A stretch of DNA of 11,302 bases from Thermoleophilaceae bacterium (GTDB lineage Bacteria > Actinomycetota > Thermoleophilia > Solirubrobacterales > Thermoleophilaceae): assembly GCA_013695885.1 (NCBI GenBank), contig JACCZP010000015.1:1-11302 (forward strand), in the 5' to 3' direction. Shown here one piece after another: positions 5,032 to 11,302 of the stretch. The position numbers were made by a program, and so were the translations under genes. Positions within the stretch are counted from its first letter, which is position 1. Every line of letters begins with the position of its first letter. Below the pieces are notes generated by a model. The model did no database searches. It saw only the letters and a program-made list of their open reading frames with translations, and was not told the origin of the DNA.

Positions 5032-5301
5032 TTATCCCCCCGTCAAAGTTCGCCGCGCGGCCACGGCACCCTCGAGCACCCTAACCGCGGAGTTGTTCAC
5101 GTCGTCCACCTTGTGGAGCGAAGCCGTGGCCTGCTGTACATGCTCGAGCGCCGTGAAGGTCTCGGCCGCCCGGGAGGCGATGCGCGAGGCCAGAGTCGCG
5201 AGCAGAATGACAAGCACTGCGACCACGACGACCACCAAGGCGCCGACGATGAACCCCACGTACCAGCCAGTAGACATCTGCGCTTCGATAAGCACGATCA
5301 T
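5032..5301 (-). CDS. Small single-pass membrane protein (first gene of the array)
   Basis: An 89-residue product: transmembrane helix at about 13-37 (WYVGFIVGALVVVVVAVLVI) and a tail ASRIASRAAETFTALEHV then ATASLHKVDDVNNSAVRVLE, alternating polar and hydrophobic as in an amphipathic helix. ATG 5301 is supported by a GGAGG-type Shine-Dalgarno site 8 or more nt upstream; the internal ATG at 5277 is the alternative and would place the helix at the very N terminus, as in the sister genes. It is the first gene behind a TTGACA promoter and is followed 4 nt later by the second gene. No family recognised; the shared size and plan of the five genes suggest subunits of one membrane assembly, which is inference. 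Confidence 0.72.
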   Translation of the reverse strand: MIVLIEAQMSTGWYVGFIVGALVVVVVAVLVILLATLASRIASRAAETFTALEHVQQATASLHKVDDVNNSAVRVLEGAVAARRTLTGG

Positions 5302-5310
5302 GTGCGCATC

Positions 5311-5318
5311 CCCCCTCC
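5311..5318 (-). promoter_or_regulatory. Ribosome binding site of the five-gene array
   Basis: On the minus strand GGAGGGGG lies about 9 nt before ATG 5301. An ATG at 5309 lies closer but is in another frame and gives no matching product. Confidence 0.6.
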
Positions 5319-5329
5319 GGAACGGCACC

Positions 5330-5358
5330 TTAACACGAGCGGGCCCCGCGTGTGTCAA
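5330..5358 (-). promoter_or_regulatory. Promoter of the five-gene array: TTGACA, 17 bp, TGTTAA
   Basis: On the minus strand a perfect TTGACA (5358-5353) is followed after 17 bp by TGTTAA (5335-5330); TAAGGT (5332-5327) is an alternative -10 with a longer spacer. The spacer holds an interrupted inverted repeat, GCGGG-C-CCCGC (5339-5349) flanked by ACAC (5333-5336) and GTGT (5350-5353). That is a plausible operator site between the two boxes. The predicted transcript start is about 20 nt before ATG 5301, leaving room for the Shine-Dalgarno site. Confidence 0.6.
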
Positions 5359-5414
5359 CAACTTTCGGCTACGACAGTCGGGCGCCACACACCAAGGTCC
5401 GAGCCCGGATCAAG

Positions 5415-5426
5415 GTAGGGCCCTAC
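5415..5426. repeat. 12-bp perfect palindrome in the divergent regulatory gap
   Basis: GTAGGGCCCTAC is a perfect palindrome in the 224-base gap between the five-gene array and the carboxylase genes, 100 nt before the carboxylase start and 57 nt upstream of the TTGACA box. It is a candidate operator for either side; no regulator gene is adjacent. The rest of the gap shows only the two promoters. Confidence 0.35.
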
Positions 5427-5513
5427 AACTACTCGGCCTGGACCGAGCTGGAGCGGGGCCGCACCGTCCGGGGGTCGACTGCGGCTGAGGCGAGCGGCGG
5501 CCGGCGGTTCACC

Positions 5514-5519
5514 TACGCT
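5514..5519 (+). promoter_or_regulatory. Probable -10 element (TACGCT) for leaderless transcription of the carboxylase operon
   Basis: TACGCT ends exactly 6 nt before GTG 5526, which would place transcript position +1 on the start codon itself. There is no Shine-Dalgarno site and no -35 match. Confidence 0.5.
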
Positions 5520-5525
5520 CCGCGG

Positions 5526-7124
5526 GTGACCAGGGCCGCCCCCATCGAGGAACGCGAGCGCCCGGCTGAACCCGGCCTCGCCGACCTGACCGCCGAGCTC
5601 CGCGAGCGCCTCGCGAAGGTCCGCGCCGGGGGGGAGGAGCGCTCCCGCGAGCGCCATCTCTCCCGCGGCAAGCTGCTCGTCCGCGACCGCGTCGACCGCC
5701 TGCTCGACCCCGGCTCTCCCTTCCTCGAGCTCTCGCCGCTGGCCGCCTGGGACATGTACGACGATTGGGTCCCGTCCGCCGGGATCGTCACCGGCGTCGG
5801 GCGGATCGAGGGCGTCGACTGCGTCGTCGTGGCCAACGACGCGACCGTGAAGGGCGGCACCTACTACCCGGTCACGGTCAAGAAGCATCTGCGCGCGCAG
5901 GAGGTGGCGGCGAGGAACCGGCTGCCGTGCGTGTACCTCGTGGACTCCGGCGGGGCGTTCCTCCCGCGCCAGGAGGAGGTCTTCCCCGACGCCGATCACT
6001 TCGGGCGCATCTTCTTCAACCAGGCCACGATGTCGGGCGCCGGCATCCCGCAGCTCTCCGCGGTTATGGGCTCGTGCACCGCGGGCGGTGCCTACGTGCC
6101 CGCGATGTCCGACGAGACCGTGATCGTCCGTGAGCAGGGCACGATCTTCCTGGGCGGTCCCCCACTCGTGAAGGCGGCCACCGGGGAGGAGGTGAGCGCC
6201 GAGGAGCTCGGAGGGGGGGAGGCCCACGCGCGGCGGTCGGGGGTCGTGGATCACCTGGTAGAGGACGACGACGAGGCGCTCCTCCTCCTGCGCACGATCG
6301 TCAAGAACCTCGGTCGGCGGCGCAAGGACCCGCCGTTCGAGCTGGCCGAGCCCGAGGACCCGCGGGAGGACCCGGCGTCCATCTACGACGTCGTGCCGGC
6401 CGACCTGCGAACGCCCTACGACGTGCGCGAGGTGCTGTGGCGGATCGTCGACGGCGGGCGCCTCCAGGAGTTCAAGCGGCTCTACGGCGAGACGCTCGTG
6501 TGCGGGTTCGCCCATGTGTGGGGCCATCCGGTGGGGATCGTGGCCAACAACGGGATCCTCTTCGGCGAGTCCGCGCAGAAGGGCGCCCACTTCGTCGAGC
6601 TGTGCAACCAGCGCCGGATCCCGCTGCTCTTCCTCCAGAACATCGCCGGCTTCATGGTCGGGCGCGAGTACGAGACCGGAGGCATCGCCAAGGACGGCGC
6701 GAAGATGGTCACCGCGGTGGCCTGCTCGACCGTCCCCAAGCTCACCGTGGTCATCGGCGGCTCGTTCGGGGCCGGCAACTACGCGATGTGCGGGCGCGCC
6801 TACGACCCGCGCTTCCTGTGGATGTGGCCGAACGCCCGCATCTCGGTGATGGGCGGCGAGCAGGCCGCGAGCGTGCTGGCCACCGTGCGACGCGACGCGC
6901 TCGAGGCCCGCGGCGAGGATTGGACCGATGAGGAGGAGGAGCGCTTCAGAGCCCCGATCCGCGAGCAGTTCGAGCGCGAGGGCTCGCCCTACCACTCCAC
7001 GGCGCGCCTGTGGGACGACGGCGTGATCGACCCCGGGGACACCCGCCGCGTGGTGGCCCTCGGCCTCTCCGCCGCGGCCAATGCGCCGATCGAGCCGGCC
7101 TCCTACGGCGTCTTCCGAATGTGA
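5526..7124 (+). CDS. mccB: Acyl-CoA carboxylase carboxyltransferase (beta) subunit, methylcrotonyl-CoA type
   Basis: The 532-residue product has the usual length of the 3-methylcrotonyl-CoA carboxylase beta subunit, which moves the carboxyl group from biotin to the acyl-CoA in leucine breakdown. Landmarks are [18 protein letters not shown] (109-126), [10 protein letters not shown] (140-149), [13 protein letters not shown] (185-197), [20 protein letters not shown] (207-226), [20 protein letters not shown] (371-390) and [16 protein letters not shown] (411-426). The two halves are the N and C crotonase-like domains. The TYYPVTVKK and [20 protein letters not shown] stretches favour MCC (or the related geranyl-CoA carboxylase) over propionyl-CoA carboxylase. 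GTG 5526 is chosen because it lies 6 nt behind a -10-like hexamer and leaves a family-like N terminus; the frame stays open back to 5352. It overlaps the alpha gene by GTGA, giving coupled translation of the two subunits. Confidence 0.93.
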   Translation: MTRAAPIEERERPAEPGLADLTAELRERLAKVRAGGEERSRERHLSRGKLLVRDRVDRLLDPGSPFLELSPLAAWDMYDDWVPSAGIVTGVGRIEGVDCVVVANDATVKGGTYYPVTVKKHLRAQEVAARNRLPCVYLVDSGGAFLPRQEEVFPDADHFGRIFFNQATMSGAGIPQLSAVMGSCTAGGAYVPAMSDETVIVREQGTIFLGGPPLVKAATGEEVSAEELGGGEAHARRSGVVDHLVEDDDEALLLLRTIVKNLGRRRKDPPFELAEPEDPREDPASIYDVVPADLRTPYDVREVLWRIVDGGRLQEFKRLYGETLVCGFAHVWGHPVGIVANNGILFGESAQKGAHFVELCNQRRIPLLFLQNIAGFMVGREYETGGIAKDGAKMVTAVACSTVPKLTVVIGGSFGAGNYAMCGRAYDPRFLWMWPNARISVMGGEQAASVLATVRRDALEARGEDWTDEEEERFRAPIREQFEREGSPYHSTARLWDDGVIDPGDTRRVVALGLSAAANAPIEPASYGVFRM

Positions 7125-9082
7125 CCGGGTTCCGGAGCGTCCTCGTCGCCAACCGCGGCGAGATCGCGCGGCGGGTGATCAGGGCGGCGCGCACGCTCGG
7201 CCTGCGCACCGTGGCCGTGTACTCCGACGCCGACCGCACTGCGCCGCACGTCCGCGAGGCCGACGAGGCGCTGAGAATCGGACCGGCCGAGGCCGCGGCG
7301 TCGTACCTATCGATCGACGCCGTGCTCGGCGCCGCGCGGCGGGCCGGCGCCGAAGCCCTCCATCCCGGCTACGGGTTCCTGGCCGAGAGCGCCGACCTCG
7401 CGCGCGCGTGCGTAGATGCGGACGTCGTGTTCGTGGGCCCCTCGCCGGAGGCGATGGAGCGGATGGGGCGCAAGACCGAGGCCCGGGCGATGGCGCGCGC
7501 CGCGGGCGTGCCGGTTGTGCCGGGGGTCGAGCTGGGCGCGAACGGCCAGGCGCCCGACCTCGGGGAGGTCGGCTGGCCGGTGATGGTCAAGGCCTCGTCG
7601 GGGGGAGGGGGAAAGGGGATGCGGGCGGTCCGCGACCGTCAGGAGCTCGACGACGCGATCGCCGGCGCCCGTCGCGAGGCCGTGTCCGCCTTCGGCGAGG
7701 GGACGCTGCTCGTCGAGCGGCTGCTCGAGCGCCCGCGCCACGTCGAGGTGCAGGTGCTGGGCGACGCGCCAGGCAACGTCGTCCACCTCGGCGAGCGCGA
7801 CTGCTCGGTGCAGCGCCGCCATCAGAAGGTGGTGGAGGAGGCGCCCGCGCCGACGATCTCCGACGGCGTCCGCGAGGAGCTTTGCCGGGCTGCGGTCCGC
7901 CTGGCACGGGAGGTGGGCTACGTCGGCGCGGGGACGGTCGAGTTCGTGGTCGAAGGGGACGACTTCTTCTTCCTCGAGATGAACACCCGCCTCCAGGTGG
8001 AGCATCCGGTCACCGAGGAGGTGTGTGGGATCGACCTCGTCGAGTGGCAGCTGCGCGTGGCCGCCGGCGAGGCCATCCCGTTCGCCCAGGAGGAGATCTC
8101 CGCGCGCGGCCACGCCATCGAGGCGCGCGTCTACGCCGAGGACCCGGCCAACGGCTTCCTTCCCCAGGCGGGCACGGCCTCCGCGGTGCGCTGGCCGTCG
8201 CACGCCCGGGTCGAGGCGGCGCTCGAGGCCGGTCAGGAGGTCGGTACCTGGTACGACCCGATGGTGGCGAAGATCGTCGCCCGAGGGCCCGACCGCGAGG
8301 CGGCCCGGGAGGCGCTCCTCCGGGCCCTCGACCAGACCGCCGTGTTCGGCCTGACCACCAACCTCGGGTTCCTGCGCCGGCTCGTGGCCTCCGAGGCCTT
8401 CGAGCGTGCGGAGATCGACACGGCGTGGCTTGACGCCGGGGGCGATCTGGCCGCACCGGAGTCGCCGCAGTCGGCGGCCCGGGCGGCAGCCTGGGCGCGG
8501 GCCGCGCGACCGCCGGCCGACCCGCGCGAGCCGTTCTCCGCCCGCGACGGCTGGCGGCTGGCCGGCCCCCCGGCGCCGCTCCGGATCCCGCTGGTCTGCG
8601 AGGAGGCGCGCCGCGACGTCACTGTCCGCCCGGACGCGGGCACGGTCGAGGACGCGGAGGGCATGGCATCGGTACGCGAGCTGTCCTACGACGGCGAGCG
8701 CCTGGTGCTCGAGCTCGACGGCCGGAGCGAGGTTTTCCACCTGCACGAGCGCCCGGACGCCATCGAGGTCGTGCACCGCGGCGAGAGCCATGTCTTCCTG
8801 GACCCCGAGCTGCTCGCAGAGCAGAACCGAAGCGAGGCGGGGGAGGGGTCCCTACTCGCCACCATGCCGGGCACCGTTCTGCGCGTCGAGGTCGCGCCGG
8901 GCGAGGAGGTCTCCAAGGGCCAGACCCTCGTGGTGCTCGAGGCGATGAAGATGGAGCTGTCGGTCACCGCGCCGTTCGGCGGCGTGGTGGAGAGTGTGGG
9001 GGTGTCGGTCGGCGATCGCGTGCCGGTGGGTCAGCTCCTCGCGGAAGTGGGGGAGGCCGGCGGCGGTCGAGACGTCACCTGA
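7121..9082 (+). CDS. mccA: Acyl-CoA carboxylase biotin carboxylase/BCCP (alpha) subunit, methylcrotonyl-CoA type
   Basis: The 653-residue product joins a biotin carboxylase with a biotin carrier domain. Landmarks: [13 protein letters not shown] (8-20), [10 protein letters not shown] (81-90), the ATP-grasp glycine loop [11 protein letters not shown] (157-167), HVEVQVLGD (207-215), [18 protein letters not shown] (225-242), [16 protein letters not shown] (284-299), NGFLPQAG (344-351) and YDPMVAKI (378-385). A linker of the BT type follows (about 440-590), and the C terminus carries EAMKMEL with biotinylated Lys610. It uses ATP and bicarbonate to carboxylate biotin, which the beta subunit delivers to the acyl-CoA. 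It starts in the stop of the beta gene (GTGA). Substrate is set mainly by the partner; MCC is the best fit. A hairpin directly follows, so this two-gene unit probably ends here. Confidence 0.93.
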   Translation: MTGFRSVLVANRGEIARRVIRAARTLGLRTVAVYSDADRTAPHVREADEALRIGPAEAAASYLSIDAVLGAARRAGAEALHPGYGFLAESADLARACVDADVVFVGPSPEAMERMGRKTEARAMARAAGVPVVPGVELGANGQAPDLGEVGWPVMVKASSGGGGKGMRAVRDRQELDDAIAGARREAVSAFGEGTLLVERLLERPRHVEVQVLGDAPGNVVHLGERDCSVQRRHQKVVEEAPAPTISDGVREELCRAAVRLAREVGYVGAGTVEFVVEGDDFFFLEMNTRLQVEHPVTEEVCGIDLVEWQLRVAAGEAIPFAQEEISARGHAIEARVYAEDPANGFLPQAGTASAVRWPSHARVEAALEAGQEVGTWYDPMVAKIVARGPDREAAREALLRALDQTAVFGLTTNLGFLRRLVASEAFERAEIDTAWLDAGGDLAAPESPQSAARAAAWARAARPPADPREPFSARDGWRLAGPPAPLRIPLVCEEARRDVTVRPDAGTVEDAEGMASVRELSYDGERLVLELDGRSEVFHLHERPDAIEVVHRGESHVFLDPELLAEQNRSEAGEGSLLATMPGTVLRVEVAPGEEVSKGQTLVVLEAMKMELSVTAPFGGVVESVGVSVGDRVPVGQLLAEVGEAGGGRDVT

Positions 9083-9100
9083 CCACCGGATAGGTGGTCA
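9080..9100 (+). terminator. Hairpin terminator starting on the mccA stop codon
   Basis: TGACCACC (9080-9087), whose first three bases are the stop codon, pairs perfectly with GGTGGTCA (9093-9100) around a 5-base loop. There is no U tract. Confidence 0.6.
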
Positions 9101-9110
9101 GACTGCCGTT

Positions 9111-9129
9111 CCTGGCCCCAGGGGCCAGG
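9111..9129. repeat. 19-bp palindrome between mccA and the oxidoreductase gene
   Basis: CCTGGCCCCAGGGGCCAGG is a perfect inverted repeat with a one-base centre, realistically a 7-bp stem with a 5-base loop as RNA. It lies 10 bases after the mccA hairpin and about 43 bases before the TACGGT hexamer of the next gene. It may be a second terminator stem or an operator. Confidence 0.45.
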
Positions 9130-9171
9130 CGGAGCGTGAGCGCACCGGCGCTGGGCGCCCACCCCGTGCGC

Positions 9172-9177
9172 TACGGT
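9172..9177 (+). promoter_or_regulatory. Possible -10 element (TACGGT) of the MDR oxidoreductase gene
   Basis: TACGGT ends 11 nt before GTG 9189, again without Shine-Dalgarno or -35 matches, so a very short leader is expected. Confidence 0.4.
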
Positions 9178-9188
9178 CCCGCGCCGCT

Positions 9189-10184
9189 GTGCGGGCGATG
9201 CAGATAACCGAGCACACCGGTCCCGAGTCGGCGCTCGAGCGCAGCGACGTCCCCGAGCCGGAGCCCTGGCACTCGCTCGCGCCCGACCATCCCGGCGTGG
9301 TCGTGGACGTCCGCGCCGCGGGGGTCTCCTTCCCCGAGGTCCTCCAGACGCGCGGCGAGTACCAGATCAACCCCGACCTCCCGTTCGTGCCCGGGAGCGA
9401 GGTGGCCGGGATCGTGCGCAGCGCACCCGACGATGCCGAGGTCGCCGAAGGCGACCGCGTCGCCGCGTTCTGCATGCTCGGAGGCTTCGCCGAGGTCGCG
9501 GTGGCGCCGTCTTTCTTCGCCTTTCCCCTGTCCGAGGAGCTCGACTTCGCCCAGGGCGCCGGTCTGATCCTCAACTACCACACCGCGTGGTTCGCGCTGA
9601 TGCTGCGCGGCCGTCTGACCGAGGGCGAGACCGTGCTGGTGCACGGCGCCGCCGGGGGAGTGGGCACCGCCGTGATCCAGGTGGCCAAGGGCGCCGGCGC
9701 GCGGGTGATCGGGGTGGTCTCGAACGACGAGAAGGAGCGCGTGGCCCGCGAGGCCGGAGCCGACGATGTCGTGCGATCGGACGGCGCGTGGAAGGACGAG
9801 GCGCAGGAGCTCACGGGCGGCGGCGTCGACGTGGTGATCGACCCGGTGGGCGGCGATCGCTTCACCGACAGCCTGCGCGCCCTGCGCGAGGACGGCCGGC
9901 TCGTGGTCATCGGCTTCACCGGCGGCTCGATCCCCGAGGTGAAGGTGAACCGATTGCTCCTGAACAACACCGAGGTGATCGGCGCGGGCTGGGGCGCCTA
10001 CGTGCTGGGAAGGCCCGACCTGACCCGCGAGATCGGAGGGGAGATCGGCCGGCTGGTGGGCGAGGGCTTCGTGCGTCCCACGGTCGGCGCCCGCTACCCG
10101 CTCGACCGTGCGGGCGAGGCGCTGGCGCTCCTCGACGGGCGCGGAGCCACCGGGAAGGTCGTGCTCGAGGTGGGGGAGGGCTGA
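9189..10184 (+). CDS. Zinc-free MDR-family NADPH:quinone oxidoreductase-like protein
   Basis: The 331-residue product is a medium-chain dehydrogenase/reductase of the quinone-oxidoreductase (QOR) type. It has an N-terminal GroES-like domain with AAGVSFPEVLQTRGEYQ (44-60) and PFVPGSEVAGIV (65-76), and a Rossmann domain with HGAAGGVGTAVIQVAKGAGA (152-171), the AAGGVG loop being the family's nucleotide site. Structural-zinc cysteines are absent. Such soluble enzymes use NADPH to reduce quinones or enones; the substrate here is unknown. GTG 9189 is chosen over ATG 9198 because the family typically opens MRAVQ, and this start gives VRAMQIT. It follows the carboxylase genes but is separated by a hairpin and has its own -10-like hexamer, so it is probably a separate unit; a role in acyl-CoA breakdown is only suggested by proximity. 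Confidence 0.9.
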   Translation: MRAMQITEHTGPESALERSDVPEPEPWHSLAPDHPGVVVDVRAAGVSFPEVLQTRGEYQINPDLPFVPGSEVAGIVRSAPDDAEVAEGDRVAAFCMLGGFAEVAVAPSFFAFPLSEELDFAQGAGLILNYHTAWFALMLRGRLTEGETVLVHGAAGGVGTAVIQVAKGAGARVIGVVSNDEKERVAREAGADDVVRSDGAWKDEAQELTGGGVDVVIDPVGGDRFTDSLRALREDGRLVVIGFTGGSIPEVKVNRLLLNNTEVIGAGWGAYVLGRPDLTREIGGEIGRLVGEGFVRPTVGARYPLDRAGEALALLDGRGATGKVVLEVGEG

Positions 10185-10190
10185 CGCCGG

Positions 10191-10209
10191 CGAGGAGCGC
10201 CTCTCCTCG
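10191..10209 (+). terminator. Hairpin terminator after the MDR oxidoreductase gene
   Basis: CGAGGAG (10191-10197) pairs perfectly with CTCCTCG (10203-10209) around a 5-base loop, 6 nt after the stop. No U tract follows. Confidence 0.6.
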
Positions 10210-10223
10210 ACGTGGGCCAACTC

Positions 10224-10245
10224 GCTGACCTCCCTGCCGGTCAGC
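10224..10245. terminator. Second hairpin in the convergent gap, possibly bidirectional
   Basis: GCTGACC (10224-10230) pairs with GGTCAGC (10239-10245) around an 8-base loop, midway between the oxidoreductase gene and the converging mrp operon, so it could serve either strand. Confidence 0.5.
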
Positions 10246-10270
10246 TTCCAGGCCGGTTCGCGCGAAGGCT

Positions 10271-10281
10271 CCTAGCCTAGG
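10271..10281. repeat. 11-bp palindrome spanning the mrpG stop codon
   Basis: CCTAG-C-CTAGG contains the minus-strand TAG stop of mrpG. It is weak as a terminator (5 bp) but adds to the pattern of inverted repeats placed on stop codons here. Confidence 0.3.
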
Positions 10282-10612
10282 GGGCGTCCGCACCCTCATC
10301 GCCCGCCTCGGGGCTCGTCATGGACTCCTGCCGCAGGTGGGCGGCCCGTGCGACAGAGTGGGCGGCGACGGGGGTGGTGAGCAGCAAGAAGGCGGCGATG
10401 AGCAGGGCGCGGTAGGCGCTCGTTCGCTCGTCGGCCACGATCGCCGCTGCGGCCAGGATGGCGATGACCCCGAACACCACGGTCTTGCTCGAGGCGTGTA
10501 GCTGGGTGTAGACGTCCGGCATCCTCAGCAGTCCGTACACGCCGATGCTCATCACGGCGACCCCGACCACGACGAGCACGTCGGCCGCTCCGGCGCGAAG
10601 GGCCTCGGTCAC
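10277..10612 (-). CDS. mrpG: Mrp-type Na+/H+ antiporter subunit G
   Basis: The 111-residue product has three transmembrane helices (about 10-28, 42-62, 68-90) and the family signature YGLLRMPDVYTQLHASSKTV (26-45), matching the R-(F/M)-P-D-x-Y-x-x-LHA-x-x-K motif of MrpG/MnhG/PhaG. It is the last small subunit of the multi-subunit membrane antiporter that exports Na+ (and in some cases K+) in exchange for protons, aiding pH and salt tolerance. Length is normal for the family; the polar tail after residue 92 is variable. GTG 10612 overlaps the mrpF stop as GTGA. The canonical order E-F-G is kept, and the operon ends here before two hairpins. It could equally be named mnhG. Confidence 0.93.
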   Translation of the reverse strand: MTEALRAGAADVLVVVGVAVMSIGVYGLLRMPDVYTQLHASSKTVVFGVIAILAAAAIVADERTSAYRALLIAAFLLLTTPVAAHSVARAAHLRQESMTSPEAGDEGADAP

Positions 10613-10878
10613 GAGAAGACACGCCCCTCGCCGTAGTAGCGCGACGCGGCCAGCGTGGCGACGAAGGACAGCAGTGCGAGGATCAGCGCCGCGTCGAGGT
10701 AATACGACACCTCGCGGAAGCTCGAGAACAGCACGAGCAGGGCCGTGATAATCAGCACCACCATGTCGAGGGCGACGATGCGACTCGCCGTCGACGGAGT
10801 ACGGATGACGGCGATGACGCCCACGAGGAGCAGGACGCTCATCCAGGTGATCGCTGCGTAGACGAGGAGCGTGTGCAC
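10609..10878 (-). CDS. mrpF: Mrp-type Na+/H+ antiporter subunit F
   Basis: The 89-residue product has three transmembrane helices (about 4-25, 33-53, 60-79) and the family's RTPSTASRIVALDMV stretch (26-40), equivalent to the R-G-P-(S/T)-x-x-D-R-(V/I)-x-A-x-D signature of MrpF/MnhF. MrpF is a small structural subunit of the Mrp antiporter complex. GTG 10878 lies 10 nt after the mrpE stop with no clear Shine-Dalgarno site, and the TGA overlaps the mrpG start by 4 nt. Length is standard. Assignment rests on the motif, size and order between subunits E and G. Confidence 0.92.
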   Translation of the reverse strand: MHTLLVYAAITWMSVLLLVGVIAVIRTPSTASRIVALDMVVLIITALLVLFSSFREVSYYLDAALILALLSFVATLAASRYYGEGRVFS

Positions 10879-10888
10879 GATGCCGGGC

Positions 10889-11302
10889 TCAGGGAAAGAC
10901 GCGCCGCTGATGACGGCGGTAGAGCTTGCGATGGTGCTCGCGGACGGCGTCGGGGTCGTGAGCGTCGATGACGTGGAACAGCATCACCCGCCGCTCCCAG
11001 TCGACGTCGAGGAGCAGCTCGCCCGGCGACAGGGTGGCGGCGAGCCCGGAGACGGCCACACCGGCCTCGGTTCGGTCCTCGATCGGCACCGCGACGACCC
11101 CCGGAGCACCCAGCGGTCGCAGGCCGAGGATGATGAGGGCGACCTGCCAGGTTCCGACCGCCACGTGGCCGAGGACCGCGAGCGAGAAGGGCACGAAGGC
11201 GACCACGCGACGGCCGACGCCTCCCTGCGGCGGTGGATGCGCGTCCTCGAGCAGCACGCGGCGGCAGAAGAGGAGGGCGCCCGCGGCGAACAGAGACCCG
11301 AG
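10889..11302 (-). CDS. mrpE: Mrp-type Na+/H+ antiporter subunit E, partial (N terminus beyond the window)
   Basis: 137 codons of the C-terminal part are present and the frame stays open to the right edge. At the edge it reads LGSLFAAGALLFCRRVLLED, a hydrophobic segment followed by basic residues. This means the true start is outside and an apparent GTG at 11257 is internal. The rest shows a second membrane segment (VVAFVPFSLAVLGHVAVGTW), then LAATLSPGELLLDVD and RRVMLFHVIDAHD, which match the ITLTPGTL...D and L.VHV.D landmarks of MrpE/MnhE soluble domains. MrpE is a non-antiporter subunit needed for complex assembly or full activity. mrpA-D would be expected upstream, to the right of the window. 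Confidence 0.88.
   Translation of the reverse strand, partial: LGSLFAAGALLFCRRVLLEDAHPPPQGGVGRRVVAFVPFSLAVLGHVAVGTWQVALIILGLRPLGAPGVVAVPIEDRTEAGVAVSGLAATLSPGELLLDVDWERRVMLFHVIDAHDPDAVREHHRKLYRRHQRRVFP

Noticed and set aside
5355..6995. Minus-strand open frame of 546 codons opposite mccB
   Set aside because: No domain pattern, and it mirrors the carboxyltransferase codons exactly; shadow.
7307..8791. Minus-strand open frame of 494 codons opposite mccA
   Set aside because: Shadow of the biotin carboxylase gene; no recognisable motif.
10889..11257. Complete mrpE starting at GTG 11257
   Set aside because: The frame remains open to the right edge and reads as a hydrophobic segment (LGSLFAAGALLFCRR), as expected for the N-terminal part of MrpE, so the gene is cut by the window.
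1..11302. CRISPR arrays, insertion sequences, phage genes, tRNA or rRNA
   Set aside because: No regularly spaced direct repeats, transposase or integrase motifs, or tRNA-like T-loop sequences were noticed when reading both strands; a covariance-model scan would settle small RNAs.

Overview
The window is about 70% GC, densely packed, and looks like chromosomal DNA of a high-GC actinobacterium, possibly Thermoleophilia/Solirubrobacterales. That placement is inference. It rests on an F420-type luciferase-family oxidoreductase, several genes whose -10-like TACNNT hexamer sits 6-11 nt before the start codon (leaderless style), stop/start overlaps of 1-7 nt inside operons, and the gene content.

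Left part (1-2536): a divergent pair. On the minus strand a luciferase-like F420-dependent oxidoreductase runs off the left edge. On the plus strand lies a compact three-gene mau-like operon: a fusion of a MauE-like membrane domain with a MauD-like thioredoxin domain, a Tat-exported cysteine-rich protein resembling the methylamine dehydrogenase light chain (MauA), and a MauF/CcdA-like membrane protein. No heavy chain (MauB) or MauG is in the window. The MauA-like protein keeps only one tryptophan, so an ordinary two-tryptophan TTQ cofactor cannot form from it.

Middle (2537-5301): an acyl-CoA dehydrogenase of the glutaryl-CoA dehydrogenase/ACX4-like branch on the plus strand, ended by a strong hairpin. 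Converging on it is a minus-strand operon of five tiny genes (83-97 codons), each one N-terminal transmembrane helix plus a short helical tail. They are tightly coupled, read from a TTGACA-type promoter with a Shine-Dalgarno site, and are lower in GC than the surroundings. I recognise no family for any of them, and they are the best candidate here for an undescribed system.

Right part (5302-11302): the two subunits of a biotin-dependent acyl-CoA carboxylase, best matched to 3-methylcrotonyl-CoA carboxylase of leucine breakdown. They overlap by GTGA and are followed by a hairpin and a zinc-free MDR-family quinone oxidoreductase-like gene. Converging from the right edge is the tail of an Mrp-type Na+/H+ antiporter operon (mrpE partial, mrpF, mrpG); mrpA-D would lie to the right. 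Convergent gene ends are separated by hairpins without U tracts, several of them starting in or next to the stop codon. No tRNA, rRNA, CRISPR array, transposase or phage gene was seen, and no gene-free stretch exceeds 300 bases (the longest is 5302-5525).
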